Shown: in pieces, positions 29,402 through 38,442 of the stretch
Layout: the number at the start of each line of letters is the position of its first letter
How positions within the stretch are numbered: position 1 is the stretch's first letter
Origin: Lysobacteraceae bacterium
Lineage (GTDB): Bacteria > Pseudomonadota > Gammaproteobacteria > Xanthomonadales > Xanthomonadaceae
Assembly (NCBI GenBank): GCA_026005075.1
Contig: BPKJ01000001.1
Span: 310,001 to 374,000, forward strand
Length of the DNA: 64,000 bases
Direction: 5' to 3'
Translations under genes and position numbers: made by a program
The notes under the pieces: model-generated
The model's database searches: none
Told to the model about the DNA's origin: nothing
Seen by the model: only the letters and a program-made list of their open reading frames with translations

Positions 29402-31630
29402 TCAGCCTTCGGGGGCGGGCTCGGTGGCCGGGGCCTCGACCTTGGGCAGCGGCCGCAGGGCGCGGAACTGGCGCTTGTATTCCTCGGTGATGGCCCGGGT
29501 GTCCTCCGGGCCGCGGATGACCTTGGGGGTGATCAGCACCAGCAGTTCCTGACGATTGATGTTGCGCGTCTTGCTGCCGAACAGGCCGCCGATGCCCGGC
29601 AGGCGCGACAGGCCGGGCAGGCCGCCCGAGCCCTTTGAATCGGTCTGCTTGATCAGCCCGCCGAGAAGCACCGTCTCGCCGCTCTGCACCGCGATCTGGG
29701 TCTTGATGGTGGACTGCGAGATCGGCGGGTTGCCGCCCCCTTCCGGGATCGCGCCGGCGGAGCTGTCCTCCTGGTCGATCTCGAGGAACACGAGGCCGCC
29801 CGGGTTCACCCGCGGGGTGACGTTGAGGATGATGCCGGTCTCGATGTACTGGGTGCTGGCGATCGGCGTGGTGGTGCCGCCGGTGCCGAGGTTGATCGAG
29901 GTCGTGGTCACCGGCACCTGGGTACCGGAACTGATCGAGGCCGACTGGTTGTTGAGCACCACCAGCGAGGGGGCGGAGAGCACCTTGACGTCGGTGAGGT
30001 TGTCGACGAGGTTGATCAGCGCGCCGAGGTTGGGGCCGATCAGGGTCCACGAGGTGGTGCCGCCGCTGATCGAGCCGGCCACGTCGCCCCAGATGTTCCG
30101 CCCGCGCGCCAGCTCACGCGCGCCCTCGCCGAAGGTGGCGTCGCTGATCGCGTTCTCGAAGAACCAGCGCACGCCGTACTGCAGCTCGTCGGTGAGGGCC
30201 ACGGAGATGATCTGGGCCTCGATCGCGACCTGCAGCGGGACCTGGTCCATGCGCTCGATCACCCGGCGGATCGATTCCCACTGCGCCGCCGTGGCGCGCA
30301 CCAGCAGGGCATTGCCCTCCTCGACCGCGGAGATGCGCACCTCGCCGCCGCCGTCCACGTCCAGCGAGCCGCCGACCACGATCACGCTACTGCCCCCGCC
30401 GGCCTGTGCCCCGGCAGCGCCCTCGCGCCCCTGCTTGGCGGCGTCGCGCGTCCTCGCGGCCCCGAGCCGGACCGGCTGCAGGCCGGGCGCGACATCGCCG
30501 GAGCGGCGCCCCACCGTTACGCCGCCCCCGCTGCCGAACACCTGGTTGAGGGTCTCGGCAAGGTCCACCGCCTTGACGTTCTTCACGTCATAGACGTACA
30601 GCCGCTGCCCCGCCTCGCCCGAGCCGAGGTCGAGGCGCTGCAGCCATTCCTCGATGGTGGCGAGGTATTTCGGCTGCGGGGTGATGACCATCACCCCGTT
30701 GACGCCCTCGAGCGGAATGAAGCGGAACATGCCCGAGATCGGCATGTTGCCGCCCTCGCCGAAGAGCTTCTCGAGCTCGGCCACGACCTTGGAAGCCTCG
30801 GTCTGCTGCAGCGAGTACATGCCGACCGACATGCCGGCGAGCCAGTCGACGTCGAAGATCTCCACCGTCTGCAGGTAGTTCTCCAGCTCGGACCGGGTGC
30901 CGCCGAGGATGATCAGGTTGCGCGCGGGATCGATGTTGATGATCGCCTCGGGGCGGGCGAAGGGCTTGAGCACCTTTTCCATCTCCAGCGCCGAGATGTA
31001 GCGCAGCGGCACCGCCCGCACCTCGTAGCCGCGCGCCTTGTCCACCGGCCCCGTGCGCGGGGTGAGGTTGCCCGGCAGCGCCTGGTTGATCGGCAGGATG
31101 GTGTAGCGGCCGTCCTGCCACACCAGGGTGGCGTTGTTCCAGCGCAGCAGCATCTCCAGCACCGACAGGGCCTGGTCGCCGCGCAGCGGCTTGGCGGTCG
31201 AGAAGGTGACCGTCCCCGACACGCCCGGGGCAATGACGTAGTTCTGCTGCAGGATCTCGCCGAGGATGGTCTTGACCACCGCGTGCAGCGACTCGCCTTC
31301 GAAGTTGAAGGTCACCTCGCCGACGTCGCCGGCCGGGGGGGGCGCCTTGGCGGCCGCGGCCTCGTCGATGAAGCGGCCCGTGCCGGGTACGCGGGTGTCC
31401 AGCGCCACCGGCCCCTGCGCGGCGTGGTTTTCGCCCTGCAGCAGCGCATCGGGCGTCCCCGCCGCCTCCGCATCGGCCGTGGTACGGCTGCGCGCCTCGG
31501 CGCGGGCAAGGTAGCTCTCCCCCTGGAACGGGTCGGGCACACGCCGGTTCGGGGCGGTCTGGCAACCGGCCAGCAGCACGACGCCCAGGGCGACCAGAAG
31601 TTGACGATGTCTCACGCGCTTCTCCTTCAT
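29402..31630 (-). CDS. gspD: type II secretion outer-membrane secretin GspD (lipoprotein form)
   Basis: 742 residues. A lipobox (VVLLAGC, Cys23) marks it as a lipoprotein, as in Xanthomonas XpsD, so it may not need a separate pilotin. The N0 domain (VTFNFEGESLHAVVKTIL) is followed by repeated N-domains and the secretin barrel (VPLQVAIEAQIISVAL, then LLGGLIKQTDSKGSGGLPGL and ELLVLITPKVI). The C-terminus is short. The ATG at 31630 overlaps the gspN stop. It forms the outer-membrane channel of the T2SS and closes the E-to-D operon. Confidence 0.94.
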   Translation of the reverse strand: MKEKRVRHRQLLVALGVVLLAGCQTAPNRRVPDPFQGESYLARAEARSRTTADAEAAGTPDALLQGENHAAQGPVALDTRVPGTGRFIDEAAAAKAPPPAGDVGEVTFNFEGESLHAVVKTILGEILQQNYVIAPGVSGTVTFSTAKPLRGDQALSVLEMLLRWNNATLVWQDGRYTILPINQALPGNLTPRTGPVDKARGYEVRAVPLRYISALEMEKVLKPFARPEAIINIDPARNLIILGGTRSELENYLQTVEIFDVDWLAGMSVGMYSLQQTEASKVVAELEKLFGEGGNMPISGMFRFIPLEGVNGVMVITPQPKYLATIEEWLQRLDLGSGEAGQRLYVYDVKNVKAVDLAETLNQVFGSGGGVTVGRRSGDVAPGLQPVRLGAARTRDAAKQGREGAAGAQAGGGSSVIVVGGSLDVDGGGEVRISAVEEGNALLVRATAAQWESIRRVIERMDQVPLQVAIEAQIISVALTDELQYGVRWFFENAISDATFGEGARELARGRNIWGDVAGSISGGTTSWTLIGPNLGALINLVDNLTDVKVLSAPSLVVLNNQSASISSGTQVPVTTTSINLGTGGTTTPIASTQYIETGIILNVTPRVNPGGLVFLEIDQEDSSAGAIPEGGGNPPISQSTIKTQIAVQSGETVLLGGLIKQTDSKGSGGLPGLSRLPGIGGLFGSKTRNINRQELLVLITPKVIRGPEDTRAITEEYKRQFRALRPLPKVEAPATEPAPEG

Positions 31631-32376
31631 TGACCGCGCTCGGCACGGGCCCGCTCGGCCTCTTCACGCATCTGGCGGCGGCGCTCCTCGATGCGGCGCC
31701 GGATCGCCTCCGCCCGCGCTTCCGGGCTGTCGGGCTCGATCACCGCCCCGCCCTGCGGACGCGACGGGTCCTGCTTGACCTCGCCGGCATCGAGAGGCTG
31801 TCCATCCGGTCGCGCCTGCGCCGCGGCGGGCGGTGGCGCCTGCACCGGCGTGGGCGGCTCGCCGCCCTGGCCGTCGAACACCCTGAGTTCGACCTCGCGG
31901 CGCCCTCCCGGGCCCTCGAAGACCGCGAGCCGCGGTTTCAGTTCCACCAGCCGCCATGCCGCCAGGTCACCCTCGAGCGCCGCACCGAGGCGCACCGCCT
32001 GCCGGCGCTCGCCCTTGGCGTCGCTGAGGATGGCCAGCTGGCGGTCGCCCGCCAGCACGATGCTGGTGACGGTGACCTCGAGCGGCGCGGGCGGCGCCTG
32101 CTCGACCGGCGCGGCGGCCTGCGCGGGGTCCGGGGCCGGACGCCGGTCCTCCCTGAACAGCGGGCGCTCGACCACCGAGGCGTATTCCTGGAAGTCGCCC
32201 ACCCGGCTACCCCCGCTGAGCAGCTGCACCCGGGGCAGCTGCGAGGGATCCGGCGGCGCGTCGGGGTGCAGGCTCCAGCGTCCGCCCAGGCCCGCCTCGA
32301 CCGCGACCAGCACCGTGGCCGACCAGACCGCGAACACCACCAGCACGGTGCGCAGCACGGGATGATCGGCGCTCAT
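31627..32376 (-). CDS. gspN: type II secretion protein GspN (XpsN-like, GspC-type clamp)
   Basis: 249 residues. One N-terminal membrane anchor (LRTVLVVFAVWSATVLVAVEA), then a periplasmic homology-region-like domain (EVTVTSIVLAGDRQLAILSD) and a charged, proline-rich tail. In Xanthomonas the corresponding protein takes the place of GspC and links the inner-membrane platform to the secretin. No separate gspC is seen in the operon. Overlaps gspM and gspD by ATGA. Confidence 0.8.
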   Translation of the reverse strand: MSADHPVLRTVLVVFAVWSATVLVAVEAGLGGRWSLHPDAPPDPSQLPRVQLLSGGSRVGDFQEYASVVERPLFREDRRPAPDPAQAAAPVEQAPPAPLEVTVTSIVLAGDRQLAILSDAKGERRQAVRLGAALEGDLAAWRLVELKPRLAVFEGPGGRREVELRVFDGQGGEPPTPVQAPPPAAAQARPDGQPLDAGEVKQDPSRPQGGAVIEPDSPEARAEAIRRRIEERRRQMREEAERARAERGQ

Positions 32377-32993
32377 GCGCCCTCCTTGCGCTCGCGCGGC
32401 TTGCGCAGGTAGCCGTAGACGTCGAAGTTGGCGTCGATCGCATCGGCGCCGGTCTGGGTGCGCGCCCGCGGCAACCTGCCCTGGCTGCGGTTGTTGATCA
32501 CGAGCTGGTCCACGAACAGCGGCGGGCTGCCGGCCTCGAGGCCGTGGATCACCGGCGCGAGGTACTCCGGCGCGCAGCGCATCCGCACCTTCACCGTGAC
32601 CCGTTCGAACGGCTCCTCGACCTGGCTGCGTGCCGGCGAACGGCTGATGATGGTGCACGCGGCGCCGGCCTGCTGCGCCTCGACCAGCGCATCGATGCGC
32701 GCAATGATCGCCGAGGCGGCGAGGTCGAAGTTCTCCTCGACCAGGAACTCGGGGTTGCCGGCCTCGAACTGACGCACCTTCTGCAGTTCCTGCTCCAGCA
32801 AACCGCGCAGCTGCGCAATGGCGCGCAACCGCTGCTCCTGATCGCGCGCCTCGATGAGCGCGCTGCGCGCCTCGAGGAACGGCGCGGTGAACCACCAGTG
32901 GACCGCAAGCAGGTACACCACGAGCACGAGACCCACCAGCAGCAGCACGGCGGCGACCCGGCTCAGACGGGGATCACGGATGCCTGCGCTCAT
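32373..32993 (-). CDS. gspM: type II secretion protein GspM
   Basis: 206 residues. A single transmembrane helix (VAAVLLLVGLVLVVYLLAV), a coiled coil (LIEARDQEQRLRAIAQL) and a ferredoxin-like periplasmic end (VTVKVRMRCAPEYLAPVIHGLE). It belongs to the inner-membrane platform with GspL. The start overlaps gspL by ATGA and the stop overlaps gspN. Confidence 0.88.
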   Translation of the reverse strand: MSAGIRDPRLSRVAAVLLLVGLVLVVYLLAVHWWFTAPFLEARSALIEARDQEQRLRAIAQLRGLLEQELQKVRQFEAGNPEFLVEENFDLAASAIIARIDALVEAQQAGAACTIISRSPARSQVEEPFERVTVKVRMRCAPEYLAPVIHGLEAGSPPLFVDQLVINNRSQGRLPRARTQTGADAIDANFDVYGYLRKPRERKEGA

Positions 32994-34111
32994 GGCCCAG
33001 CCTCCGGCCTTGGCACGACGGCCTTGACGGTGAAGCTCGCGCGGTCCTTGCCGGTGCGGGTGTCGGGCTGCACGGCGCCGAGCAGGGTCGGCTCGGCAAA
33101 CCGCGGCGAGGACTGGAACAGCTCGACCAGCCGTGCCGCCGAGCCACTCTGCACGACGAGGGAGATGTCGTTGCCGGTGATGGTGAGCCGTTCGAGAAAG
33201 GTGTCGTCCGGGAGCAGGTCGGTGAGGTCGCGCAAAAGGGCGATCAGACTCGGGTGGGTGGCCTTGTGCTCGGCGAGGAAGTTGGCGGCCCGCGCGGCCT
33301 CCTCCAGTTCCTTGCGCAGCTCCGTGGTGCGTCGGGCCTCCGCGCGCCGCGCCTCGACCTCGGCTTCGACCGCGGCCACCGCCTGCCGCCGGTTCTCGAC
33401 CAGGCCGGCCATGGCAGTGACCAGCATGATCAGGCTGAAGCTCACCAGGCCGAGGTTGATCAGCAGCGGCCGGTGGTCGCGGGGGCGGCGCCGCGAGGCC
33501 GGCAGCAGGTTGAAACCCAGGCGCCTGCCCTCGGCGTCGGCCACGTCCACCGCATCGAGCTCGCCGGCCAGCTCGCCCAGCCGGGCAAGCTCGGCATCGA
33601 GCCGCTCGCGCGGCACCACGGCCAGTTCGGCGGTGACCTGCCGTGCCCCGGGTGGACCCGGAAGCAGCCGGTGATCGGCCCATACCTGTTCCGCACGGAA
33701 CGGGGTCTGGCGGTCGATCTCGTGGGCCACCAGCGCGGCGACCTCGCCGGCCGCCGCCGCCGGCAGCACCAGCCGCCGCCGCAACACCGCCGTGGGCGGG
33801 AGCAGCAGCACCCGCGGCAGGCGCAGGAGCTCGGCGCCCAGCCGTTCCGCGAACTCGGCCAGGCTCGGCGAGGGCGCCAGCCCCAGCCGCCCGAGCGCAC
33901 GCCGCGGCCCGCCCTCGTCGAGCTCGAGCACGACACCGTCGGCCTCGGCCCGCAGCAGCACCTGCGCCCGCTGCACGCGCAGGGCCGCCTGCCAGCGCCT
34001 CGGCAGCAGGGCGCGCAGTTCCCCGGTCCACCACGCGAGGAACCGCGGCAGACGGGATGCCTGGTAGCGCGCCCGCAGGCGGGCCAGCCATGGAGTCAGG
34101 AAGCGGGTCAT
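32990..34111 (-). CDS. gspL: type II secretion protein GspL (XpsL-like, PilN-type domain)
   Basis: 373 residues. The N-terminal half is the cytoplasmic actin-like part that binds GspE, then a transmembrane helix (INLGLVSFSLIMLVTAMAGLV), a coiled coil (AVEAEVEARRAEARRTTEL) and a PilN/ferredoxin-like periplasmic domain (FLERLTITGNDISLVVQS). It follows gspK with a 26-base gap and is coupled to gspM. Confidence 0.88.
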   Translation of the reverse strand: MTRFLTPWLARLRARYQASRLPRFLAWWTGELRALLPRRWQAALRVQRAQVLLRAEADGVVLELDEGGPRRALGRLGLAPSPSLAEFAERLGAELLRLPRVLLLPPTAVLRRRLVLPAAAAGEVAALVAHEIDRQTPFRAEQVWADHRLLPGPPGARQVTAELAVVPRERLDAELARLGELAGELDAVDVADAEGRRLGFNLLPASRRRPRDHRPLLINLGLVSFSLIMLVTAMAGLVENRRQAVAAVEAEVEARRAEARRTTELRKELEEAARAANFLAEHKATHPSLIALLRDLTDLLPDDTFLERLTITGNDISLVVQSGSAARLVELFQSSPRFAEPTLLGAVQPDTRTGKDRASFTVKAVVPRPEAGP

Positions 34112-34137
34112 GGCAGCGCTGGTCAAGGTCGGCGTCT

Positions 34138-35070
34138 CTACGGCAAGGCGCCGTCCTGCCAACGCAGGACGGAGAAGGCAAGCCCGCTGACCGGGGCACC
34201 GCCGAGCCGGATCACCGCTTCCAGCTCGGACCAGGCCCCGTTCGGGAGGCGTGCGCGGGACCGGATAGTATACGTCCCCGTCCCGCCGGCAACCACGAGC
34301 GGCGTGCCGTCGGGCAACTGCACCGGGCCCTGGCTGCCGTTCGGATTCCAGGCATGGCGGGCGAGCAGCAGCTGCTCGGCGGTGGCCGCGTCCATCCCCG
34401 GCATGGCGCGCAGCACCTCGGCCGGAGCGAAGGCGGCATTCGGCAGCCCCATGCCCGAGTAGAGGGTCAGGAAGGGGGCGACCCGGCGGTAGAGCTCGTA
34501 GTCCATGCCCAGGACCTGCTGGACCTCGTCGATCAGCTCGAACGGGGCGTTGCGCGGGCCGTAGTCGCGACCGGCCGCCTCGTACTCCATGATCTCGGCG
34601 CCGTTGGGGCTGACCAGATCGTCCGGATCGCGCCAGTCGCCGATCGCCGCGGCCAGCGCATCCGCCGTCATGAGGTCCAGCCCGAAGCCCTGGAAGAAGC
34701 GCGACAGCAGCCCGACGTCGGCGCTGTTGAGATCGATCTTCCCGCTCTCGTCGGTGATCCTGATCTCGACCTCGGCATCGTCGAAGCCGAACACGTAGGG
34801 CCGGCCATCCGGCACCCAGCGCAGCGTCGGATCGCCGATCGACATCGCGAACACCGCCCGGTGCAGGCCGGCTTCCGCGGCCAGCCCGGCCCGGGTGCCG
34901 TCGTACAGATGCCGCGCCAGCAGCCGCTCGCTGCGCGCGAGCGTGGCAAAACCGCCGAGCAGGACCGCGAGCAGGGCCAGCAGCCACATCACCAGCAGGA
35001 ACGCCATGCCGCGCTGGCGCGCCCGCCCGCCCGCGGCAGCCCGTCGCAAACTCCTCATCGAGCCCCTCAT
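34138..35070 (-). CDS. gspK: type II secretion minor pseudopilin GspK
   Basis: 310 residues. The prepilin N-terminus has a basic leader then GMAFLLVMWLLALLAVLL. The large insert expected of GspK is present, with IRITDESGKIDLNSADVGLL and DWRDPDDLVSPNGAE, a calcium-binding-like acidic stretch. It tips the pseudopilus with GspI and GspJ. The ATG at 35070 overlaps the gspJ stop as ATGA, which I use to prefer it over the ATG at 35057. Confidence 0.9.
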   Translation of the reverse strand: MRGSMRSLRRAAAGGRARQRGMAFLLVMWLLALLAVLLGGFATLARSERLLARHLYDGTRAGLAAEAGLHRAVFAMSIGDPTLRWVPDGRPYVFGFDDAEVEIRITDESGKIDLNSADVGLLSRFFQGFGLDLMTADALAAAIGDWRDPDDLVSPNGAEIMEYEAAGRDYGPRNAPFELIDEVQQVLGMDYELYRRVAPFLTLYSGMGLPNAAFAPAEVLRAMPGMDAATAEQLLLARHAWNPNGSQGPVQLPDGTPLVVAGGTGTYTIRSRARLPNGAWSELEAVIRLGGAPVSGLAFSVLRWQDGALP

Positions 35071-35783
35071 TGCGCATCCCTCGGGCGCGGCGGCGGCCGC
35101 ATCCGCCCCCAGCCCGGCCAGGCCGGCGCACCGAAGCCCGCGCCGGGGCCGGCCACGCTGGCAAAGGGTGCGACCTCGAAGCCCGGCCAGCGCCGGGCAT
35201 CGGCGGCGCCGAACTCGAGGTCGAGGCGGAGCAGCAGCGGCAGGCGATCGTCGTCCTCCCACTCCGAGGTCCAGTCGCCCAGCCGGTCCCCGTCCATCGC
35301 ACGGAACGCGAAACGACCGTCGCGGATGCCGTCGATCAGCACCACCGGTTCGCGCTCGGGGTCGAAGCCCTGCTCGGGGTCGAAGCCATTGAGCTGGGCA
35401 TGGCGGAACTCCAGCCGGTACCCGCCCCGGTCGGGAACCAGCGCCAGCTCCTGGACATGGGCGCCGCCGCGGGACAGGTAGCCGGGCATGGGCGCGACGA
35501 AGCGGATCCGATGCGCCGCACCCTCGAAGCGGGTGACCGCGCCGTTGGTCGGGTCGGTGCGGAAGATGCTGGGAAGCATCTGCTGCAGCTGCCGGCGCAG
35601 GAAGGTCTGCGTGGTGCGCAGCTCCTCGGTGCGCTCGATCAGCGCCTCCCCCGAGCGCACCGCCCCGGCCGCCGCCCGCAGGCTACCGTAGGCAAGGGTG
35701 ATCACCAGTGCCATCAGCGCCACGCTCAGCAGCAGCTCGAGCAGGGTGAAGCCTGCGGCCGCGCGCCGACCCACCTGCCTCAT
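35067..35783 (-). CDS. gspJ: type II secretion minor pseudopilin GspJ
   Basis: 238 residues. The type IV prepilin signal AAAGFTLLELLLSVALMALV is processed after the glycine; the body reads ERTEELRTTQTFLRRQLQQML and later LIDGIRDGRFAFR, as in GspJ. The C-terminal tail is proline- and glycine-rich. Both ends overlap neighbours (gspI, gspK). Confidence 0.9.
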   Translation of the reverse strand: MRQVGRRAAAGFTLLELLLSVALMALVITLAYGSLRAAAGAVRSGEALIERTEELRTTQTFLRRQLQQMLPSIFRTDPTNGAVTRFEGAAHRIRFVAPMPGYLSRGGAHVQELALVPDRGGYRLEFRHAQLNGFDPEQGFDPEREPVVLIDGIRDGRFAFRAMDGDRLGDWTSEWEDDDRLPLLLRLDLEFGAADARRWPGFEVAPFASVAGPGAGFGAPAWPGWGRMRPPPRPRDAQ

Positions 35784-36268
35784 GGCTGCTCCGGCTGCAT
35801 CGCCCGCAGGCTGGCGAAGTGGGCCCGCGCGGGGCGGCCGTCGCGCTCCCACTCGATGTCGAGGTCGATGCGGACCAGTCGCACCATCGCCTGCGCAGGA
35901 TCGAAGCCCTCCGGCTCGCCCTCCCCGGGCTGATAGGGCGTGACCTGCGCGGACCAGCGAAAGCCGTCCTCGAACTCGCCACGGTACTGCCCTTCCTGCA
36001 GCGGCTCACCGACACCGAGGGTGTCGAACACGGAGCGCGCGTGCAGGGCGGCCAGGGTGTGCTCGGCGGCCTGCCGGCTCTGCTGCATCGAGCCGGTGGC
36101 GGCACGCATGGCCAGCCCCAGCCCCAGCGCAAGGATGGCGAAGGCCGCGACCACCTCGAGCAGGGTGAAGCCGCCCTGCGCGCCGGCGCGCCGGGCGCGC
36201 GGGCGGGACGGGAGCGGGCGCAGGCTGGGCTCGTGCACGTGCATGGCGCTGCTGGGACCGGCGCGCAT
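35780..36268 (-). CDS. gspI: type II secretion minor pseudopilin GspI
   Basis: 162 residues from the ATG at 36268, or 154 from an ATG at 36244; the usual leader is short, so the shorter form may be right. The prepilin signal is QGGFTLLEVVAAFAILALGL, followed by RAATGSMQQSRQAAEHTLAA. It ends with IEWERDGRPARAHF. It starts 10 bases after the gspH stop. Confidence 0.88.
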   Translation of the reverse strand: MRAGPSSAMHVHEPSLRPLPSRPRARRAGAQGGFTLLEVVAAFAILALGLGLAMRAATGSMQQSRQAAEHTLAALHARSVFDTLGVGEPLQEGQYRGEFEDGFRWSAQVTPYQPGEGEPEGFDPAQAMVRLVRIDLDIEWERDGRPARAHFASLRAMQPEQP

Positions 36269-36277
36269 CGGGCAAGT

Positions 36278-36742
36278 TCAACGGGGCGAGCCGGGCGCCA
36301 TGCGCACCTCGCCGGTGAGCCAGGCGATCTCGATCCGCCACAGGGCCTTGCCGCGGCGCAGCTCGATGCTGCCGCCGGTGGAGGCGCCGTCGGGAAAGAA
36401 ACGGATGCCACCCTGCTGCTCGCCGACCTGCTCCTCGGCGGCGGTGAGCATGGAGAGCTCGAAGCCGCCGGGGAGCTCGACCCAGTCCCGTCCGGGCATC
36501 TGCCATGCCCGCCGCTCGAGGTCGAGCACCAGCACCTTCGCCTCGCGCTCGACCACGGCCTGCGCGCGGGTGGCGCGCAGGGCCGCGACCAGATCCTTGG
36601 CGGCACTGCGCGCGCGGGCCGCCTCCAGACCGCCCTGGGTCACGCTCAGCACGATCGCGCCCAGCGCCCCGATCAGGGCCACCACGACGAGGATCTCGAT
36701 CAGGGTGAAGCCCGCTTCGGGCGCGCGGGCGCGGCGGCGCAA
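36278..36742 (-). CDS. gspH: type II secretion minor pseudopilin GspH
   Basis: 154 residues. Prepilin signal EAGFTLIEILVVVALIGALG, then LVAALRATRAQAVVERE and a beta-rich end (IRFFPDGASTGGSI). The start is a TTG at 36742 supported by GGGAG seven bases upstream. It lies 15 bases after gspG. Confidence 0.89.
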   Translation of the reverse strand: MRRRARAPEAGFTLIEILVVVALIGALGAIVLSVTQGGLEAARARSAAKDLVAALRATRAQAVVEREAKVLVLDLERRAWQMPGRDWVELPGGFELSMLTAAEEQVGEQQGGIRFFPDGASTGGSIELRRGKALWRIEIAWLTGEVRMAPGSPR

Positions 36743-36757
36743 GGCCGGTCTCCCGGA

Positions 36758-37189
36758 TCAGTCGTGGTTGCTGATGTCGCGGTTCCAGCTCTCGCCGCCG
36801 GGACGTCCGTCGGCGCCGTAGCTGATCAGGTCGAACTTGCCGTTCTGGCCGGGGTTGCGGTACTCGAAGGGCCGTCCCCAGGGATCCTTGAGCTCGGCCT
36901 CCTTGACGTACGGGCCCAGCCAGCCCTCGGCCCCGCTGGGCTGGGTGACGAGGTCCTGCAACTGCGCCGGCGGGCCGCCGTTGTCCAGCTCGTAGTTCTC
37001 GATCTTGGCCGCCAGGGTCTGCACCTGCGACTTGGCGAGCTGCCACTTGGCGCGGTCCTGGCCACCGAAGATGCGGTTGGCGACGATGCCGCCGATGATC
37101 GCGATGATGCCGACCACGATCAGGATCTCGATCAGCGTGAAGCCGACCTGACGGCGGCCGAGGGAGAGGCGTTGGGCGTTGTCGTTCAT
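36758..37189 (-). CDS. gspG: type II secretion major pseudopilin GspG
   Basis: 143 residues. Prepilin signal QVGFTLIEILIVVGIIAIIG; the conserved YELDNGGPP (near residue 65) and the C-terminal DPWGRPFEYRNPGQNGKFDL and SYGADGRPGG calcium-site segment are all present. It forms the pseudopilus shaft. The ATG at 37189 is preferred to a TTG four codons upstream. Confidence 0.94.
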   Translation of the reverse strand: MNDNAQRLSLGRRQVGFTLIEILIVVGIIAIIGGIVANRIFGGQDRAKWQLAKSQVQTLAAKIENYELDNGGPPAQLQDLVTQPSGAEGWLGPYVKEAELKDPWGRPFEYRNPGQNGKFDLISYGADGRPGGESWNRDISNHD

Positions 37190-37193
37190 GGTG

Positions 37194-38408
37194 TCATCCA
37201 ACCAGGGAACTGAGATCGAGGATGGGCAGGAGGATGGCCAGCACGATCATCGCGATCACGCCGGCCATGACGATGGTGAGCGCCGGGACCAGCGCCGCGA
37301 GCAGCCGGTCGAGCGTGTTGCGGACCTCGACGTCGAAGGTATCCGCCACCTTGAGCAGCATGCCGTCGAGCTCGCCGGACTCCTCGCCGACCTGGATCAT
37401 CTGCAGGGCCAGACGCGGATACCTCCTGCTGCGGGCCAGCGCCGAGGCGAGCCCGGAACCGGTTCGCACCGCCTCGGCCGCTTCATCGACCGCCTCGACG
37501 AGGGCAAGGTTCCCCATCACGTTGCGCGCGATGGACAGGGCCGACAGCAAGGGCACGCCGTTGTGCAGCAGGGTGCCGAGGGTGCGCGCAAGCCGTGCGG
37601 TCTCGATCTTGGCGATGAGGTCGCCGACCCGGCCTCGGCGCAGCAGCCAGGCGTCGAAGCGGGCGCGGCGCTGCGGGTCGGCGAGCTGGCGGCGTACCGC
37701 CAGCGCCGAGAGCACCAGCAGAAGCAGCAGCACCCACCAGCCGGCGTTGAGGGCGTCGCCCACCCACAGCACCACCCTGGTCAGCACCGGCAGGTCGGCG
37801 CCCATGTCCTGGAACAGCGGCATGAACTGCGGCACCACGTAGCCCAGCAGCAGCACCAGCGAGGCGAGCACCATCAGCACCAGGATGACCGGATAGATCA
37901 GCGCGTTGATCACGCTTTCCTTCAGCGCCTTGCTGCGCTCGAGGTACTCGGCCAGCCGGCGCAGCGTCTCCTGGAGGGAACCGCCGACCTCACCGGCGCG
38001 AACCATGTTGATGTACAGCCGGGAGAACACGCCGTGCTGCTGCTCCAGCCCGACCGAGAGCGGCGCGCCTCCACGCACGGTCTCGCGGATCTGCTCGATG
38101 ATCTTGCGTGCTTCCTGCGACTCCGGAAGGTCGAGGAGAATTTGCAGGGCGCGATCCAGCGGCTGGCCCGCGCCGAGCAGGGTGGCGAGCTGCTGGGTGA
38201 ACTGCAGCACCTGGTCCGGGCTCATCGCCGCGCGATGCCGGAGAAGGCCGAACAGCCTGCCACCGCCGGCGTCGGCGGGCACCGCCTCGACCGGCAGGTT
38301 GCCGGCGTCCTGGACCCGCGCGATCACTTCCTCGGCGCTGGCCGCCTCCATGGCCCCTTCGACGGTCTCGCCGCCGGGGGTGAAGGCCTTGTAGCGGAAC
38401 AGCGGCAT
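37194..38408 (-). CDS. gspF: type II secretion inner-membrane platform protein GspF
   Basis: 404 residues. Two repeated cytoplasmic helical domains (QFTQQLATLLGAGQPLDRAL and RTLGTLLHNGVPLLSALSIA) and three membrane helices. The start MPLFRYKAFTPGGETVEG is diagnostic. The ATG is 35 bases after the gspE stop, and the stop is five bases before the gspG start. Confidence 0.95.
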   Translation of the reverse strand: MPLFRYKAFTPGGETVEGAMEAASAEEVIARVQDAGNLPVEAVPADAGGGRLFGLLRHRAAMSPDQVLQFTQQLATLLGAGQPLDRALQILLDLPESQEARKIIEQIRETVRGGAPLSVGLEQQHGVFSRLYINMVRAGEVGGSLQETLRRLAEYLERSKALKESVINALIYPVILVLMVLASLVLLLGYVVPQFMPLFQDMGADLPVLTRVVLWVGDALNAGWWVLLLLLVLSALAVRRQLADPQRRARFDAWLLRRGRVGDLIAKIETARLARTLGTLLHNGVPLLSALSIARNVMGNLALVEAVDEAAEAVRTGSGLASALARSRRYPRLALQMIQVGEESGELDGMLLKVADTFDVEVRNTLDRLLAALVPALTIVMAGVIAMIVLAILLPILDLSSLVG

Positions 38409-38442
38409 TCAGGCCGCCTCCCGCGCCGCTGCGCGGAGCGGT